Notes: generated from the letters alone by a model not told the origin. A DNA stretch of 37,323 bases from Hymenobacteraceae bacterium (GCA_022701825.1 JAKONR010000293.1:1-37323), one strand, 5' to 3'. Positions 7,593-14,755 are shown, counted from the stretch's first letter. Numbers and translations are program-made.

Positions 7593-8000
7593 CTACTTGC
7601 GGTTGAAGTACCACCACGCCGAACCGGCAGCCAGGGCCAGTACCACGAGATAAACCCAGTTTTCTTGGCCGGTGAGCCACGACGGGCCTTTGTAGTTGAG
7701 CGCCCGGTAGAGCGAGGCCCGGCGCAGCCAGGGCGCTTGTTGGCCCACGACATCAACCTTGGGCAAGTTGTTGGCCGCGACCAACTCATCGGGGTCAACA
7801 TCTTGCGGGGTGGTGCCAGCATCGATATCTTGGCTAGCGGCTGCCTGCGAGGCAGATTGCTCAATCGCGCCAAACGTCTGGATAACGGGCGCACCGCCCC
7901 CAGCGAGATAATCTAGCGGGGCCGAGTCGGAAAAATCTATCGGGGCGAAACCGCTTGCGTTGATAGAGGGAAAGCGAGCTTGGGAAGCGGAAAAATTCAT
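7593..8000 (-). CDS. Tail-anchored virion-type protein with WWYFNRK anchor
   Basis: 135 aa from the ATG at 8000, preceded by an A-rich tract. A longer frame reaching 8279 would run deep through the gene at 8008-8730 and is rejected. The N-terminal 100 residues are polar and Ala/Asp-rich; the end is VYLVVLALAAGSAWWYFNRK. Unknown family; membrane-anchored virion protein by context. Confidence 0.66.
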   Translation of the reverse strand: MNFSASQARFPSINASGFAPIDFSDSAPLDYLAGGGAPVIQTFGAIEQSASQAAASQDIDAGTTPQDVDPDELVAANNLPKVDVVGQQAPWLRRASLYRALNYKGPSWLTGQENWVYLVVLALAAGSAWWYFNRK

Positions 8001-8007
8001 AAAAAAA

Positions 8008-8730
8008 CTATTTTTTGAGTAGCAGAATGGCGATGATGACAGCCAGCAGTGCCCCGCCGCCGAGTATGGCGTAGGTGGTGGTTTTGCTGGCTTTGGCTTT
8101 TTGGGCAGCTTCTTTAGCTTTGGCTTCTTCCTCAGCCTTTGCCTGCGCAATTGCTTGTAGCTGAGCCAAAACCTGCGCTTGCGTATTGCTCGCTTGGCTG
8201 GCTTGCTGGGGCAGAATGGGGCTAGATGGATGGTCGCGGTTGTAGTTAGTCCACAGTTGCTTAAACCAGCCGCTATCACTGGCCGCTTGCTTCACGATGT
8301 CGTCGTAATTGCGGGGCGAGTGCGATTCTTCGTAGCCGCAGATGTTGCTGGCGTCCTGCTCGGTGATGTTGTTGGCGGCGGCGATTTTCTGCAAATCGCT
8401 GCGCTCGTGGTCGGGCACCCCGCCGCCCCCGAATAGCCCACCGATAGACGAGCCGAGCCCAGCGCCCAGCGCCGTGCCGATGCCAGGCAGCAGGAACGTA
8501 CCGATAGCACCGCCAGCCAGGCCGCCGATTCCGCTACCAATACCACTTCCACTACTTTGCGAGCCGCCCGACGAGCCGTTGACCAAGCCGCCCAACTGGT
8601 TTAGGTTAAAACCGCCCGCACCGCCACCCGACGAGTTGCCGAACAGGCCACCCAACTGGCTGAAATCGAAACCGCTCTGGCTGCTGGTAGTGCCGCCCGT
8701 AAAGCCCTCAATGCCTTGTAGATTAAACAT
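8008..8730 (-). CDS. Glycine-zipper, coiled-coil membrane protein (possible DNA-delivery or spike-base protein)
   Basis: 240 aa. Residues 1-55 are Gly/Ser/Asn-rich. Residues about 63-103 form a glycine-zipper segment (GSGIGGLAGGAIGTFLLPGIG) able to insert into membranes. A soluble middle is followed by an Ala/Glu/Lys coiled coil (about 185-215) and a C-terminal span (TYAILGGGALLAVIIAILLLKK). Two membrane-active regions around a coiled coil are reminiscent of phage membrane-penetration proteins; function is inference. The start abuts the short stretch before 8744. Confidence 0.66.
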   Translation of the reverse strand: MFNLQGIEGFTGGTTSSQSGFDFSQLGGLFGNSSGGGAGGFNLNQLGGLVNGSSGGSQSSGSGIGSGIGGLAGGAIGTFLLPGIGTALGAGLGSSIGGLFGGGGVPDHERSDLQKIAAANNITEQDASNICGYEESHSPRNYDDIVKQAASDSGWFKQLWTNYNRDHPSSPILPQQASQASNTQAQVLAQLQAIAQAKAEEEAKAKEAAQKAKASKTTTYAILGGGALLAVIIAILLLKK

Positions 8731-8743
8731 GATTATGAGCTAG

Positions 8744-8947
8744 TTAAAATACTAAGCTGCGCTGGCTGCCCTTCTTGCCGTTTTTGGCTTCCTCGTACAT
8801 GCCCCGGATTTCGCGGAGCATCTTGCGGGCCTTTGTAGCGTTCTCAGGCGAGAGCTTCACGCGGCCTTTTTTGGCTTTGGGCTCAGCTTTTTTAGCTGCC
8901 TTTTTCTTGCCGCTTTTGCCAGCGGCTTTTTTGGTTTTCGTGGCCAT
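8744..8947 (-). CDS. Basic Lys/Ala-rich protein, histone H1-like
   Basis: 67 aa from the ATG at 8947. The first 34 residues are almost only Lys, Ala and Gly (MATKTKKAAGKSGKKKAAKK), like bacterial Hc1/AlgP-type and H1 tails. The rest, SPENATKARKMLREIRGMYEEA, is a short amphipathic helix. Between structural genes this probably packs or neutralises the genome in the particle. The ATG at 9037 would overlap the next gene by 86 bp and is not used. Confidence 0.72.
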   Translation of the reverse strand: MATKTKKAAGKSGKKKAAKKAEPKAKKGRVKLSPENATKARKMLREIRGMYEEAKNGKKGSQRSLVF

Positions 8948-8951
8948 CTGC

Positions 8952-9170
8952 TTAAGCGGCGAAAAGCGGCAGCGTGGCCGCGAGTTGAAGTTGATTGGTG
9001 ATGGGCAACTCACTGAATTGCTCGCGGGTAGGCACACTCAGCTTGTCGAAATAGGCCAGTACCTGCGCGGCGGTGGCTACTTCGATGGTTTGCTGCTGCC
9101 CGTCCACGGTAGCCGTAAAGCTGCGGTTTTGGGCTACGGCGTGCCCACAGCGTACTAAGAATTTTTCCAC
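8952..9170 (-). CDS. Hypothetical protein
   Basis: 72 aa, family unknown. N-terminal beta-rich segment (MEKFLVRCGHAVAQNRSFTATVDGQQQTIEVATAAQVLAYFDKL fits a ubiquitin-like or small beta-grasp order, unproven), then a helix. No membrane span. Placed between the HExxH protein and the basic protein in the structural operon. Confidence 0.55.
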   Translation of the reverse strand: MEKFLVRCGHAVAQNRSFTATVDGQQQTIEVATAAQVLAYFDKLSVPTREQFSELPITNQLQLAATLPLFAA

Positions 9171-9182
9171 TTAAAAGATTGA

Positions 9183-9512
9183 TTAAGAGTTAACAATGCG
9201 GCGGCTCATAAACTGTAGCCTGAGCTGTGCCAAGTCGGTGCCCACGCCGCGTAAAATGTGCTGTAGCGCTGCCTGAGCCTGGGCCGGCCGGTAGCCTTCG
9301 GCCACGTAGGCGGCAAAGGCCAGTTGGTCGGCCAGCAGCTCATCATCGCTGCGGGTTTGCCAGTGGGCCAGCTCGTGCAGGTACACGAAGCGGCGGGTGG
9401 CGGGCGGCAGCGCGTCCCACTGCGGGCCGTTCACGCGCAGCTGTCCGGTGTGCAGGTCCAGCACCGCCAGCGGCTGGCTACCACTTACCCGGTGCAGCGT
9501 CATGGTGCTCAC
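9183..9512 (-). CDS. Minimal HExxH zinc metallopeptidase-like protein
   Basis: 109 aa. The motif FVYLHELAHWQTRSDDELLADQLAF shows a zincin site (His46, Glu47, His50) with Glu58/Asp62 as candidate third ligand in the ELLADQLA helix, like the gluzincin ExxxD arrangement. No signal or membrane segment. A protease of this size in a capsid operon could process virion proteins or act on host wall proteins. Its ATG overlaps the upstream stop (ATGA). Protease fold likely, target unknown. Confidence 0.68.
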   Translation of the reverse strand: MSTMTLHRVSGSQPLAVLDLHTGQLRVNGPQWDALPPATRRFVYLHELAHWQTRSDDELLADQLAFAAYVAEGYRPAQAQAALQHILRGVGTDLAQLRLQFMSRRIVNS

Positions 9513-10009
9513 GGCTTGGCCTTGTGGTGGCGCACTAGCAGGAAAACCACGACGAGCAGCAGCATTACCACGCCTACCACGAAAACGGGCTGCGACAGGC
9601 CCATAATGCGGGGCGCGGGCTCGTCGGGGTCGTTCCCGTTGTTGCTAGTAGCGTCGTAGTCAACGCCCCCGGCGCTGCCAGACATGCTTACCGTAACTTG
9701 GCCGCGCAGAAAATCCACGATGGACTTGAGGCCACGACCCAGCGCCGAACGCTGCTGGCTGGTAGCGGCCGTGGCACCGGTGCCGGTGGCACTAGCGTAG
9801 CGGCCACGGCCGGCGCGTTCTACTTGGCCCAGCACGATAAACAGGTCATCGGTAAATACATCGCCGTGGACTTCGGCCAGCAAGGCTAGCGCCTCGGGCG
9901 AAGCGGGCACCTCACAGCCATAGCGGTGCATCAGCTCGCCCACGGCGGCCGGGGCGGCGGCTATAGAGCGGCTGAGGCGATTGGCGGTAGATTGAGCTAA
10001 CGGGGTCAT
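9509..10009 (-). CDS. Tail-anchored structural-type protein
   Basis: 166 aa, family unknown. The helical N-terminal domain (about 1-110) includes HRYGCEVPASPEALALLAEVHGD. A Gly/Asn/Asp linker follows, then a C-terminal span (VFVVGVVMLLLVVVFLLVRHHKAKP). It is the first gene after the capsid terminator, so its expression probably depends on read-through. Confidence 0.62.
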   Translation of the reverse strand: MTPLAQSTANRLSRSIAAAPAAVGELMHRYGCEVPASPEALALLAEVHGDVFTDDLFIVLGQVERAGRGRYASATGTGATAATSQQRSALGRGLKSIVDFLRGQVTVSMSGSAGGVDYDATSNNGNDPDEPAPRIMGLSQPVFVVGVVMLLLVVVFLLVRHHKAKP

Positions 10010-10020
10010 AAGCGGGAAGC

Positions 10021-10052
10021 AAAAAGGCCCGGCCGCTCGGCCGGGCCTTTTT
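10021..10052 (-). terminator. Terminator directly behind the capsid candidate gene
   Basis: Perfect 15-bp stem (AAAAAGGCCCGGCCG and its complement) with a 2-base loop, T5 on the minus strand. In a polycistronic late operon this would raise capsid mRNA over downstream genes by partial termination. Confidence 0.9.
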
Positions 10053-10078
10053 CACAGGTGAGGTAAAACGTGTGCCGA

Positions 10079-10804
10079 TTAGCTCAGCATCAGGTTGTTT
10101 TTCGCCACGGCAGCCTTCACGGCCAGCGCCTGGCTGGGGCTGAGGCTGGCACCCGCAAACAGCAAGAAATCAACCGTAACGCCCGCGCCGATGGTGTAGG
10201 TGATGTCCGACTTATCGTCGAGCTGCAACCCATCCGTGTTGAGGTCGGCCGAGTTGGTGTTGAACGAGCCACTGTTGAATGCCAAGTCGGCATTGATGGG
10301 GTAGCTCGTAGTGTCCACAAACGGGTCGAGGCTGGCCACGTTGATTTCCTGGTTGTACTGCGAGCGGGTGGCGCAGCTCAGGCGAATGGCCACAATCCGC
10401 GTGGGGTTGTACAGCACGTAGTTCAGGAACCCGCCGATTTTCTTGCGCGAGTTGGTCGAGGTGGCCACGAGGCCGGGCTTACCATCTACGTCGTTGAACG
10501 CGCCATCCTTGAGCTGGCCGGGCGCAGCCGTGGTGTCGCCCGTGTTGTAGCCCGCAAACAGGCGCGCCGTGAGTGGGCCATCGCTGGTGTTTTTGATGCT
10601 GAACCCGAACCGGCGCTGAATGTGGCCTTCCTGCGCAAACGACTGCACGTTGCCCATGATGGTGATGTCGGGGTCGCCCTGGCCGGTGTAGCCCGCGCTA
10701 TCAGCCACTTGCAAGCCCGTAGCAGCAGCGTAGCGGCCACCAGTGCCCGAATTGCGCAGCGCCAGCGCCATGAGTGCCGGCATCGTTTTGATGATGTGTT
10801 TCAT
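10079..10804 (-). CDS. Candidate major capsid protein
   Basis: 241 aa. It is not similar to anything I can name with certainty. Visible features are a basic N-terminal helix (MKHIIKTMPALMALALRN) and then a long run of predicted beta strands with polar loops (DITIMGNVQSFAQEGHIQRRFGF, LTARLFAGYNTG, FLNYVLYNPTRIVAIRLS, DITYTIGAGVTVDFLLFAG). There is no membrane span. Size and strand content would suit a compact double-jelly-roll capsid like that of PM2 (about 270 aa). Its own strong terminator and central place near the packaging ATPase fit the most abundant virion protein. The fold must be tested by structure prediction. Confidence 0.6.
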   Translation of the reverse strand: MKHIIKTMPALMALALRNSGTGGRYAAATGLQVADSAGYTGQGDPDITIMGNVQSFAQEGHIQRRFGFSIKNTSDGPLTARLFAGYNTGDTTAAPGQLKDGAFNDVDGKPGLVATSTNSRKKIGGFLNYVLYNPTRIVAIRLSCATRSQYNQEINVASLDPFVDTTSYPINADLAFNSGSFNTNSADLNTDGLQLDDKSDITYTIGAGVTVDFLLFAGASLSPSQALAVKAAVAKNNLMLS

Positions 10805-10834
10805 TTTTGTGAATGAGTTATCGAAGTAGCTGAT

Positions 10835-10963
10835 TTAGAACAGCTCAGAAGTGATTTCCCCAGTCGAGGACACTTTGCGCTTGAAGGCAAATTCTTGAAT
10901 GAGCAGGATAGCGATACCGGCAATAACAGCCGATAGCACTGTGCCCCAATTGACTTTCACCAT
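10835..10963 (-). CDS. Small membrane protein upstream of capsid candidate
   Basis: 42 aa from the ATG at 10963: one span (WGTVLSAVIAGIAILLIQ), then a basic-polar tail (EFAFKRKVSSTGEITSELF). A longer frame to 11056 is open, but its added residues read poorly (polar, Ser/Thr-rich) and lie in the probable leader region. Perhaps a membrane-scaffold peptide of the virion. Confidence 0.5.
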   Translation of the reverse strand: MVKVNWGTVLSAVIAGIAILLIQEFAFKRKVSSTGEITSELF

Positions 10964-11071
10964 GAGAAATAAGGTTGAGGTGGTTGAGCTTAAAACGGAC
11001 TCAACATTACGCCACCCCACCGGGCTGCTTAGCCATTTTTGGCCGTTTTGCGCCACTTACTGCGCTATACT

Positions 11072-11257
11072 TCAATTGCCTGCGCTTGCGCCTGGCTCGC
11101 CGAGGTGCCGGTGGCAGCGCGCCACGTCGGCCGGCGTCAGAATGTGCCGGCGGTGTAGTACGCCCGCCTGCCGCAGCCAGCGCCGGAAGGTGCGCGGTGT
11201 TACGCCGTAAGCCTGCCGCAGCTCGTCACGGGTTACTCGTTTCGGCGGCTGGTTCAT
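11072..11257 (-). CDS. Small HTH DNA-binding protein
   Basis: 61 aa from the ATG at 11257 (78 aa from 11308). TRDELRQAYGVTPRTFRRWLRQAG is a helix-turn-helix, followed by ILTPADVARCHRHLGEP. It is a clear paralogue of the 66-aa gene at 14531-14731 (same order: AYG(V/I)..RT(F/L)..WL, then (L/F)T.A.V...(H/Y)(R/A)HLG.P). It lies just before the capsid gene cluster and may control late transcription. It overlaps the holin-like gene by 32 bp. Confidence 0.68.
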   Translation of the reverse strand: MNQPPKRVTRDELRQAYGVTPRTFRRWLRQAGVLHRRHILTPADVARCHRHLGEPGASAGN

Positions 11258-11846
11258 CGGCGGGCGGGGCGGCTGGCTCGGGCTCGGGTGCGTGGTTTTG
11301 CTTGACATCGACTAGCTGCGCGCCCATTTTGGTATTTAGAAACTTCATCAGCCACTCGCGGAAGTAGGCCGCGAAGCTGCCCGATTGCAGCTTGAGCAGT
11401 ACCCAGTGATTGAAAATGGCCGTGAACTTGAAGCCAAATAAGTAGCTAAAAAGCATGTCGCGCAGCCCTTCCGAATGCGCCAAATATTGCGTGCCGTGGT
11501 GTACCATCGACATAGCCAGCACGTCGGAAACCATCACGGAGAAGGTTTTTTGAAACTTGATGAGCTTGAACTTCTCGGCCTTAATCTGCCGGGCCACCTG
11601 GTAGCCGTACCACGCATTCACCACGTCCATGCCCAAAATGAGAAACGAGGCCCCCGGTGGGTGCCATACCCACGTGCCCCAGTAGGTGAGGCCGTAGCCC
11701 AGCAGCACAAACGCCACCTTCAGCGCGGCCGGCGTGATAGCCGCGCTGAAGGTTTTCAGGCCCAGCACCGTGCGCGCATAATCGGCCGGCGAGTCGAACC
11801 CCCAGGCGCGAAAGATGTCGGTAAAGAAGGTGCGGGCGTGTATCAT
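11226..11846 (-). CDS. Multi-span membrane protein, holin-like
   Basis: 206 aa. Four hydrophobic segments at about 41-61, 65-80, 102-122 and 131-152. An amphipathic region and a charged Pro/Glu/Ala-rich C-terminal tail follow. The spacing LGMDVVNAWYGY...KFQKTFSVMVSDVLAMSMV is reminiscent of the phage holin family of the toxin-secretion type, but that family is usually about 140 aa. The start overlaps the ATPase stop (ATGA), so the alternative is a membrane partner of the packaging ATPase at the unique vertex. Confidence 0.58.
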   Translation of the reverse strand: MIHARTFFTDIFRAWGFDSPADYARTVLGLKTFSAAITPAALKVAFVLLGYGLTYWGTWVWHPPGASFLILGMDVVNAWYGYQVARQIKAEKFKLIKFQKTFSVMVSDVLAMSMVHHGTQYLAHSEGLRDMLFSYLFGFKFTAIFNHWVLLKLQSGSFAAYFREWLMKFLNTKMGAQLVDVKQNHAPEPEPAAPPADEPAAETSNP

Positions 11847-12421
11847 ATCAGGGTTTCCACCGTTTCATCGTGGTAGGGATTTTTGTGGGCCTGCACGCGG
11901 CGGAAAGCGGCCAGTACGTCGGGCTTGTTTGGGATAGGTCGTTTAAGTATCTCGGCTTCTTCGTCTTGCGTTTTTTTGAGCACGATGTAAGAAGTCATCT
12001 CCCAAAAGAACTTGGGCACCCGCATCAAGCTGTGGAAGGTGAAAAGCAAATCGGCATCCCACATGCGGTGGTCTACCAAAAAGGTCTTTATCTGCTTGTT
12101 GGGGTTGGGGTCGATGTACTTCGTGCAGTCCTCAAACACTATCAAGCCGTTGCGAAACCACTTGATAATAAACGCGAACATTTCAGCGTGGTCGGATTCG
12201 TAGAAGCGCTTGATGCCCTTCGTCCAGCGCTGGAATTGCTCGCGGTTGATTTCTTGATGCTCGCGGTAGGCGGGGCTACCGTTCACGTCGATAATCAGTA
12301 CCTTTTTGCCGGGGTGCTTGGCGTAGTAAGCTTTGGCTATCTCGTTGGTACGGGTGCTTTTGCCGGTGCGCTTGCGGCCCACCACCAGCGCCGCCAGGTG
12401 GCCGCGTGTCGAGTTGGCCAT
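11843..12421 (-). CDS. Genome-packaging-type ATPase (FtsK/HerA, PRD1 P9/A32-like)
   Basis: 192 aa. Walker A at 15-23 (GRKRTGKST, Lys21), a strand KKVLIIDVNG, Walker B at 93-98 (LIVFED), and a sensor-like strand LLFTFHS with His130 preceded by DHRMWDAD, the order of P-loop ATPases of the FtsK/HerA superfamily. Length and lack of a membrane span match the packaging ATPases of PRD1/PM2-type viruses better than the longer, membrane-anchored Zot/pI proteins of filamentous phages. It would drive genome packaging. It starts 3 bp after the lipoprotein's end coordinate and overlaps the next gene by 4 bp. Confidence 0.76.
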   Translation of the reverse strand: MANSTRGHLAALVVGRKRTGKSTRTNEIAKAYYAKHPGKKVLIIDVNGSPAYREHQEINREQFQRWTKGIKRFYESDHAEMFAFIIKWFRNGLIVFEDCTKYIDPNPNKQIKTFLVDHRMWDADLLFTFHSLMRVPKFFWEMTSYIVLKKTQDEEAEILKRPIPNKPDVLAAFRRVQAHKNPYHDETVETLI

Positions 12422-12424
12422 GCG

Positions 12425-12655
12425 CTACAGAATTACCCAGTGCCACTTGCCATAGCGCACCTTGCGCGGTGGGGTCGGCGCGGCGGGCCGCTGTTGGCAC
12501 TTGAGCCGCAGCCACTCGGCGGCGCTGAATCCGGTGTAGTCGCGGCCTTCCTCCAAAACCGTAATCCGCGCCGGGCCGGTGGGGCGCTGCACGGCGGCGC
12601 AACCCGTCAACCCAGCCCAGCACAGAAAACCCACGAAAAGTAGTAGTCTTTTCAT
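12425..12655 (-). CDS. Small lipoprotein
   Basis: 76 aa. Signal peptide MKRLLLFVGFLCWAGLTGC with lipobox LTGC (lipidated Cys19), then a short Arg/Pro-rich mature part. Size and position near the holin-like gene allow an outer-membrane spanin role; a virion lipoprotein is the alternative. Confidence 0.7.
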   Translation of the reverse strand: MKRLLLFVGFLCWAGLTGCAAVQRPTGPARITVLEEGRDYTGFSAAEWLRLKCQQRPAAPTPPRKVRYGKWHWVIL

Positions 12656-12659
12656 TGAT

Positions 12660-13265
12660 TTACAGATTAAAACCTTTTCGAAACTGCGGAATGAGCGGAG
12701 CCACGCGGGGTAGCATTACCATGGCCACGGCCAGTAGCAGCGCCACTTCGGGGCTGAGCTGCAAGCGCTGGTGCTTTTCGAGTACCTCGGCCAGCGGGTC
12801 GGTGAGCGACTGCTTTTCGTCGTCGGTGAAGGCAGCGCGGTCGCACAGCTCGGCAAACTCTTTGGCGCGGGCCAAGACGTGGTAAAAGTCCTTGTCGTCG
12901 GTTACAGCGTCTTCGATGGAGTAGCGGCCACGGGCGGCCCGCTCCTGCTCGTAAGCGTCCATGCGGGCCTCATCACCGGGCCGCAAGATGGTATTGCGGT
13001 AGCTGGCAATCAGGGCGGGCTTCTGGAGGTTGTCCAAAAAGTCAATCCAGCGCCGGGCCGACTTGCGGGCGTCCTCGGGGTTAGCTACGGGCTCAACGGC
13101 GGGTTCCTCGTCAACGGCGGCCGTGTCGGGCATCGTGGGCTCGGGGCCGAAGTCGGCGGTATAGTCGGCGGCGGGCGCGGCCTCTATCGGCGTGAAGTCG
13201 GTCGGGTTGTCGTTGTTTACCGCCTCGGTGGCCTCGCCAAGTACTTCTAGTAGGTCAAGGGCCAT
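12660..13265 (-). CDS. Acidic protein with C-terminal membrane segment
   Basis: 201 aa, family unknown. Acidic, Pro/Ala-rich N-terminal 65 residues, a helical middle (ARKSARRWIDFLDNLQKPALIASYRNTI...DAYEQERAARGRYSIEDAV), and a hydrophobic segment at about 171-190 (SPEVALLLAVAMVMLPRVAPLI) before a basic tail. Adjacent genes abut it on both sides. Confidence 0.62.
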   Translation of the reverse strand: MALDLLEVLGEATEAVNNDNPTDFTPIEAAPAADYTADFGPEPTMPDTAAVDEEPAVEPVANPEDARKSARRWIDFLDNLQKPALIASYRNTILRPGDEARMDAYEQERAARGRYSIEDAVTDDKDFYHVLARAKEFAELCDRAAFTDDEKQSLTDPLAEVLEKHQRLQLSPEVALLLAVAMVMLPRVAPLIPQFRKGFNL

Positions 13266-13667
13266 CTACTGCGCGAGCTGGGGCGCCGGGGCGGGGGCCG
13301 TGTACTTATCTACCACCTGCGCCATCGGGCCGATAGCGGCCATCAGCTTATCCTTGTTCTGCATCAAGGTCATGAGGCTTTTGGGGTTGAAACCCCCATT
13401 GCCTACGAGCGGGGCGAGCTGCACAAAGCAATTCACCATCGTGGTGATGTCCTGCTTGTATTCGTCATTTTTGGCCCGCAGCTCCTTTTTCTGTTGAACG
13501 AGTTGCTGGGCTACGTCGGTGAGGCGGTTGTAGGCTTCCTCGTTTACCAGCATCATGCCCTTGGGCACCATCAGGTCGTCGTAGCTCAGCGGAGTGGGGG
13601 TGGTGGCGACCGGGGCGGGCGCGGGCGGCGCGGGGTGCGCGGGCTGCATTTTAATAGCTTTTCCCAT
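13266..13667 (-). CDS. Pro/Ala-rich coiled-coil protein
   Basis: 133 aa from the ATG at 13667, 2 bp after the upstream stop; an earlier ATG at 13697 would overlap. An N-terminal Pro/Ala/Thr linker, a coiled coil (NEEAYNRLTDVAQQLVQQKKELRAKNDEYKQDI) and a short hydrophobic region follow. Function unknown; scaffold-like by composition. Confidence 0.6.
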   Translation of the reverse strand: MGKAIKMQPAHPAPPAPAPVATTPTPLSYDDLMVPKGMMLVNEEAYNRLTDVAQQLVQQKKELRAKNDEYKQDITTMVNCFVQLAPLVGNGGFNPKSLMTLMQNKDKLMAAIGPMAQVVDKYTAPAPAPQLAQ

Positions 13668-13669
13668 GT

Positions 13670-13903
13670 TTACTTGCCCGTTGGGAAATCGCCCCACGGG
13701 TTCTTTTTGAGGTAGTTGAACATCTGCTCTATCAGGTCGCTGCCGTTTTTACTTTTACCCTTGCGCTGCCGGTAGGCCAGTACGTCGGCAAATTCCTGCG
13801 CCAGCTTCGGATTGCTCCACCGCACCGATGAGATGGGGGGCGGGCCTTTGGGCTGAGCCGGCGCGGCGGCCGGCTCAGCCACGGGGTTTTGCTCGTCGGC
13901 CAT
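13670..13903 (-). CDS. Hypothetical protein
   Basis: 77 aa. N-terminal Pro/Ala linker, then a compact basic segment SSVRWSNPKLAQEFADVLAYRQRKGKSKNGSDLIEQMF. No membrane span. Unknown. It starts 3 bp after the preceding stop and belongs to the same co-translated series. Confidence 0.55.
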   Translation of the reverse strand: MADEQNPVAEPAAAPAQPKGPPPISSVRWSNPKLAQEFADVLAYRQRKGKSKNGSDLIEQMFNYLKKNPWGDFPTGK

Positions 13904-13906
13904 TAC

Positions 13907-14380
13907 TTAGGCGGTAGCTTCGGGGCTGGGGGCGGACGCGGCCGGCACGTTGGCTTTGCGGTCGGCGTAGGCGAGCTGCGTGAAGGTGTCGGCCTCGGCC
14001 TGCGTCAGCGTGTAATCGCTGAGGTGCATCGTTACCAGCGTGGCCAACTTGCCGTAAACGGCGGCGCGCATGGCGGGCGTGAACTTGCGCAGTGCTTTGA
14101 GGAAACAGGCAATTTTCGCCACCTCATCGGGCTCTTTCGAGCAAGCGGCCGTGAGGCTCAGCGTATCCATTGCCACGGTGAGGGCCTGCCGGATTTTGCC
14201 CAGCAGGTCGGTCGACCAGCCTTGCCCGCTCAGGGCGGCCAGCAAGTCCAGGCCGGGGTTGTCGGCGGCGGCCTTCACGATGTCTACCACTGTCAACACC
14301 TTGTCGATGTGCTGAAAATTCTGTTTGAAGAAGCTGGCGACGGTGGCAGCCAGCAGCTTGATGCGTTGGAAAAATTTCAT
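13907..14380 (-). CDS. First gene of the late operon, hypothetical
   Basis: 157 aa, all-helical by appearance. An amphipathic N-terminus (MKFFQRIKLLAATVASFFKQNF) might associate with membrane; the C-terminus is Pro/Ala-rich. No family recognised. It is the first gene after the terminator at 14494-14529 and so lies closest to the presumed late promoter. Confidence 0.58.
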   Translation of the reverse strand: MKFFQRIKLLAATVASFFKQNFQHIDKVLTVVDIVKAAADNPGLDLLAALSGQGWSTDLLGKIRQALTVAMDTLSLTAACSKEPDEVAKIACFLKALRKFTPAMRAAVYGKLATLVTMHLSDYTLTQAEADTFTQLAYADRKANVPAASAPSPEATA

Positions 14381-14493
14381 GGGTAACTAGCCGATTGTTG
14401 CGGGTTTACCCAAAATTCAGCCGTGTTTACAGCGCCCAAATCGGTTGGCTGCGCTTCGCTGCATTGGCTGCGCTTAACTGCGGCTAGGGCACA
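14381..14493 (-). promoter_or_regulatory. Presumed late promoter/regulatory region
   Basis: A gap between the early-operon terminator and the first late gene. On the minus strand it holds two direct copies of AAGCGCAGCCAA with a 19-bp period (about 14443-14473), then two GTAAAC sites 21 bp apart (14425-14430 and 14404-14409). An AATTTTGGG stretch near the second site could be part of a Bacteroidota -7 box. Repeats at helical spacing suggest regulator sites; no experiment is implied. Confidence 0.5.
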
Positions 14494-14529
14494 AAAAAGC
14501 CCGTTTACTGAGCTGTAAACGGGCTTTTT
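14494..14529. terminator. Terminator separating early and late operons
   Basis: Perfect stem AAAAAGCCCGTTTAC/GTAAACGGGCTTTTT with a 6-base loop; both arms contain the GTAAAC motif. It lies immediately behind the 66-aa HTH gene on the minus strand. Confidence 0.92.
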
Positions 14530-14530
14530 A

Positions 14531-14731
14531 CTACTTGCCTTTGGTGGGTGAGCCGAGGTGGGCGTAAATCCTTTCGACCTGCGCCACGGTGAAACATCGG
14601 CCTCGGTACTCGCCCAGGTCGGGCACGTCGAGCAGCCAGGCATTCAGCGTGTACCGCCCGATACCGTAAGCATCGGCAAGCTGCTGCTTGTTCTGAGGCT
14701 CAATTTTGGGGGCTGGGGCGGTAGTAGACAT
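14531..14731 (-). CDS. Small HTH DNA-binding protein
   Basis: 66 aa: NKQQLADAYGIGRYTLNAWL forms an HTH, followed by FTVAQVERIYAHLGSP. Paralogue of the gene at 11072-11257. It is the last gene of the early operon, a common place for a late-gene activator. A GTAAAC site lies 14 bp upstream of its start. A TAG stop abuts the terminator. Confidence 0.66.
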   Translation of the reverse strand: MSTTAPAPKIEPQNKQQLADAYGIGRYTLNAWLLDVPDLGEYRGRCFTVAQVERIYAHLGSPTKGK

Positions 14732-14755
14732 AGCTAGGCGGGCTGTAAACGGTGA

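Noticed and set aside
7593-8279. Long version of the tail-anchored protein starting at 8279
   Set aside because: Would overlap the glycine-zipper gene by 270 bp with Lys/Pro-rich nonsense; the ATG at 8000 is well placed.
11843-12421. Zot/pI morphogenesis protein of a filamentous phage
   Set aside because: Too short, no membrane span, and no small coat-protein gene of inovirus type or pIII-like cluster nearby; kept as alternative to test.
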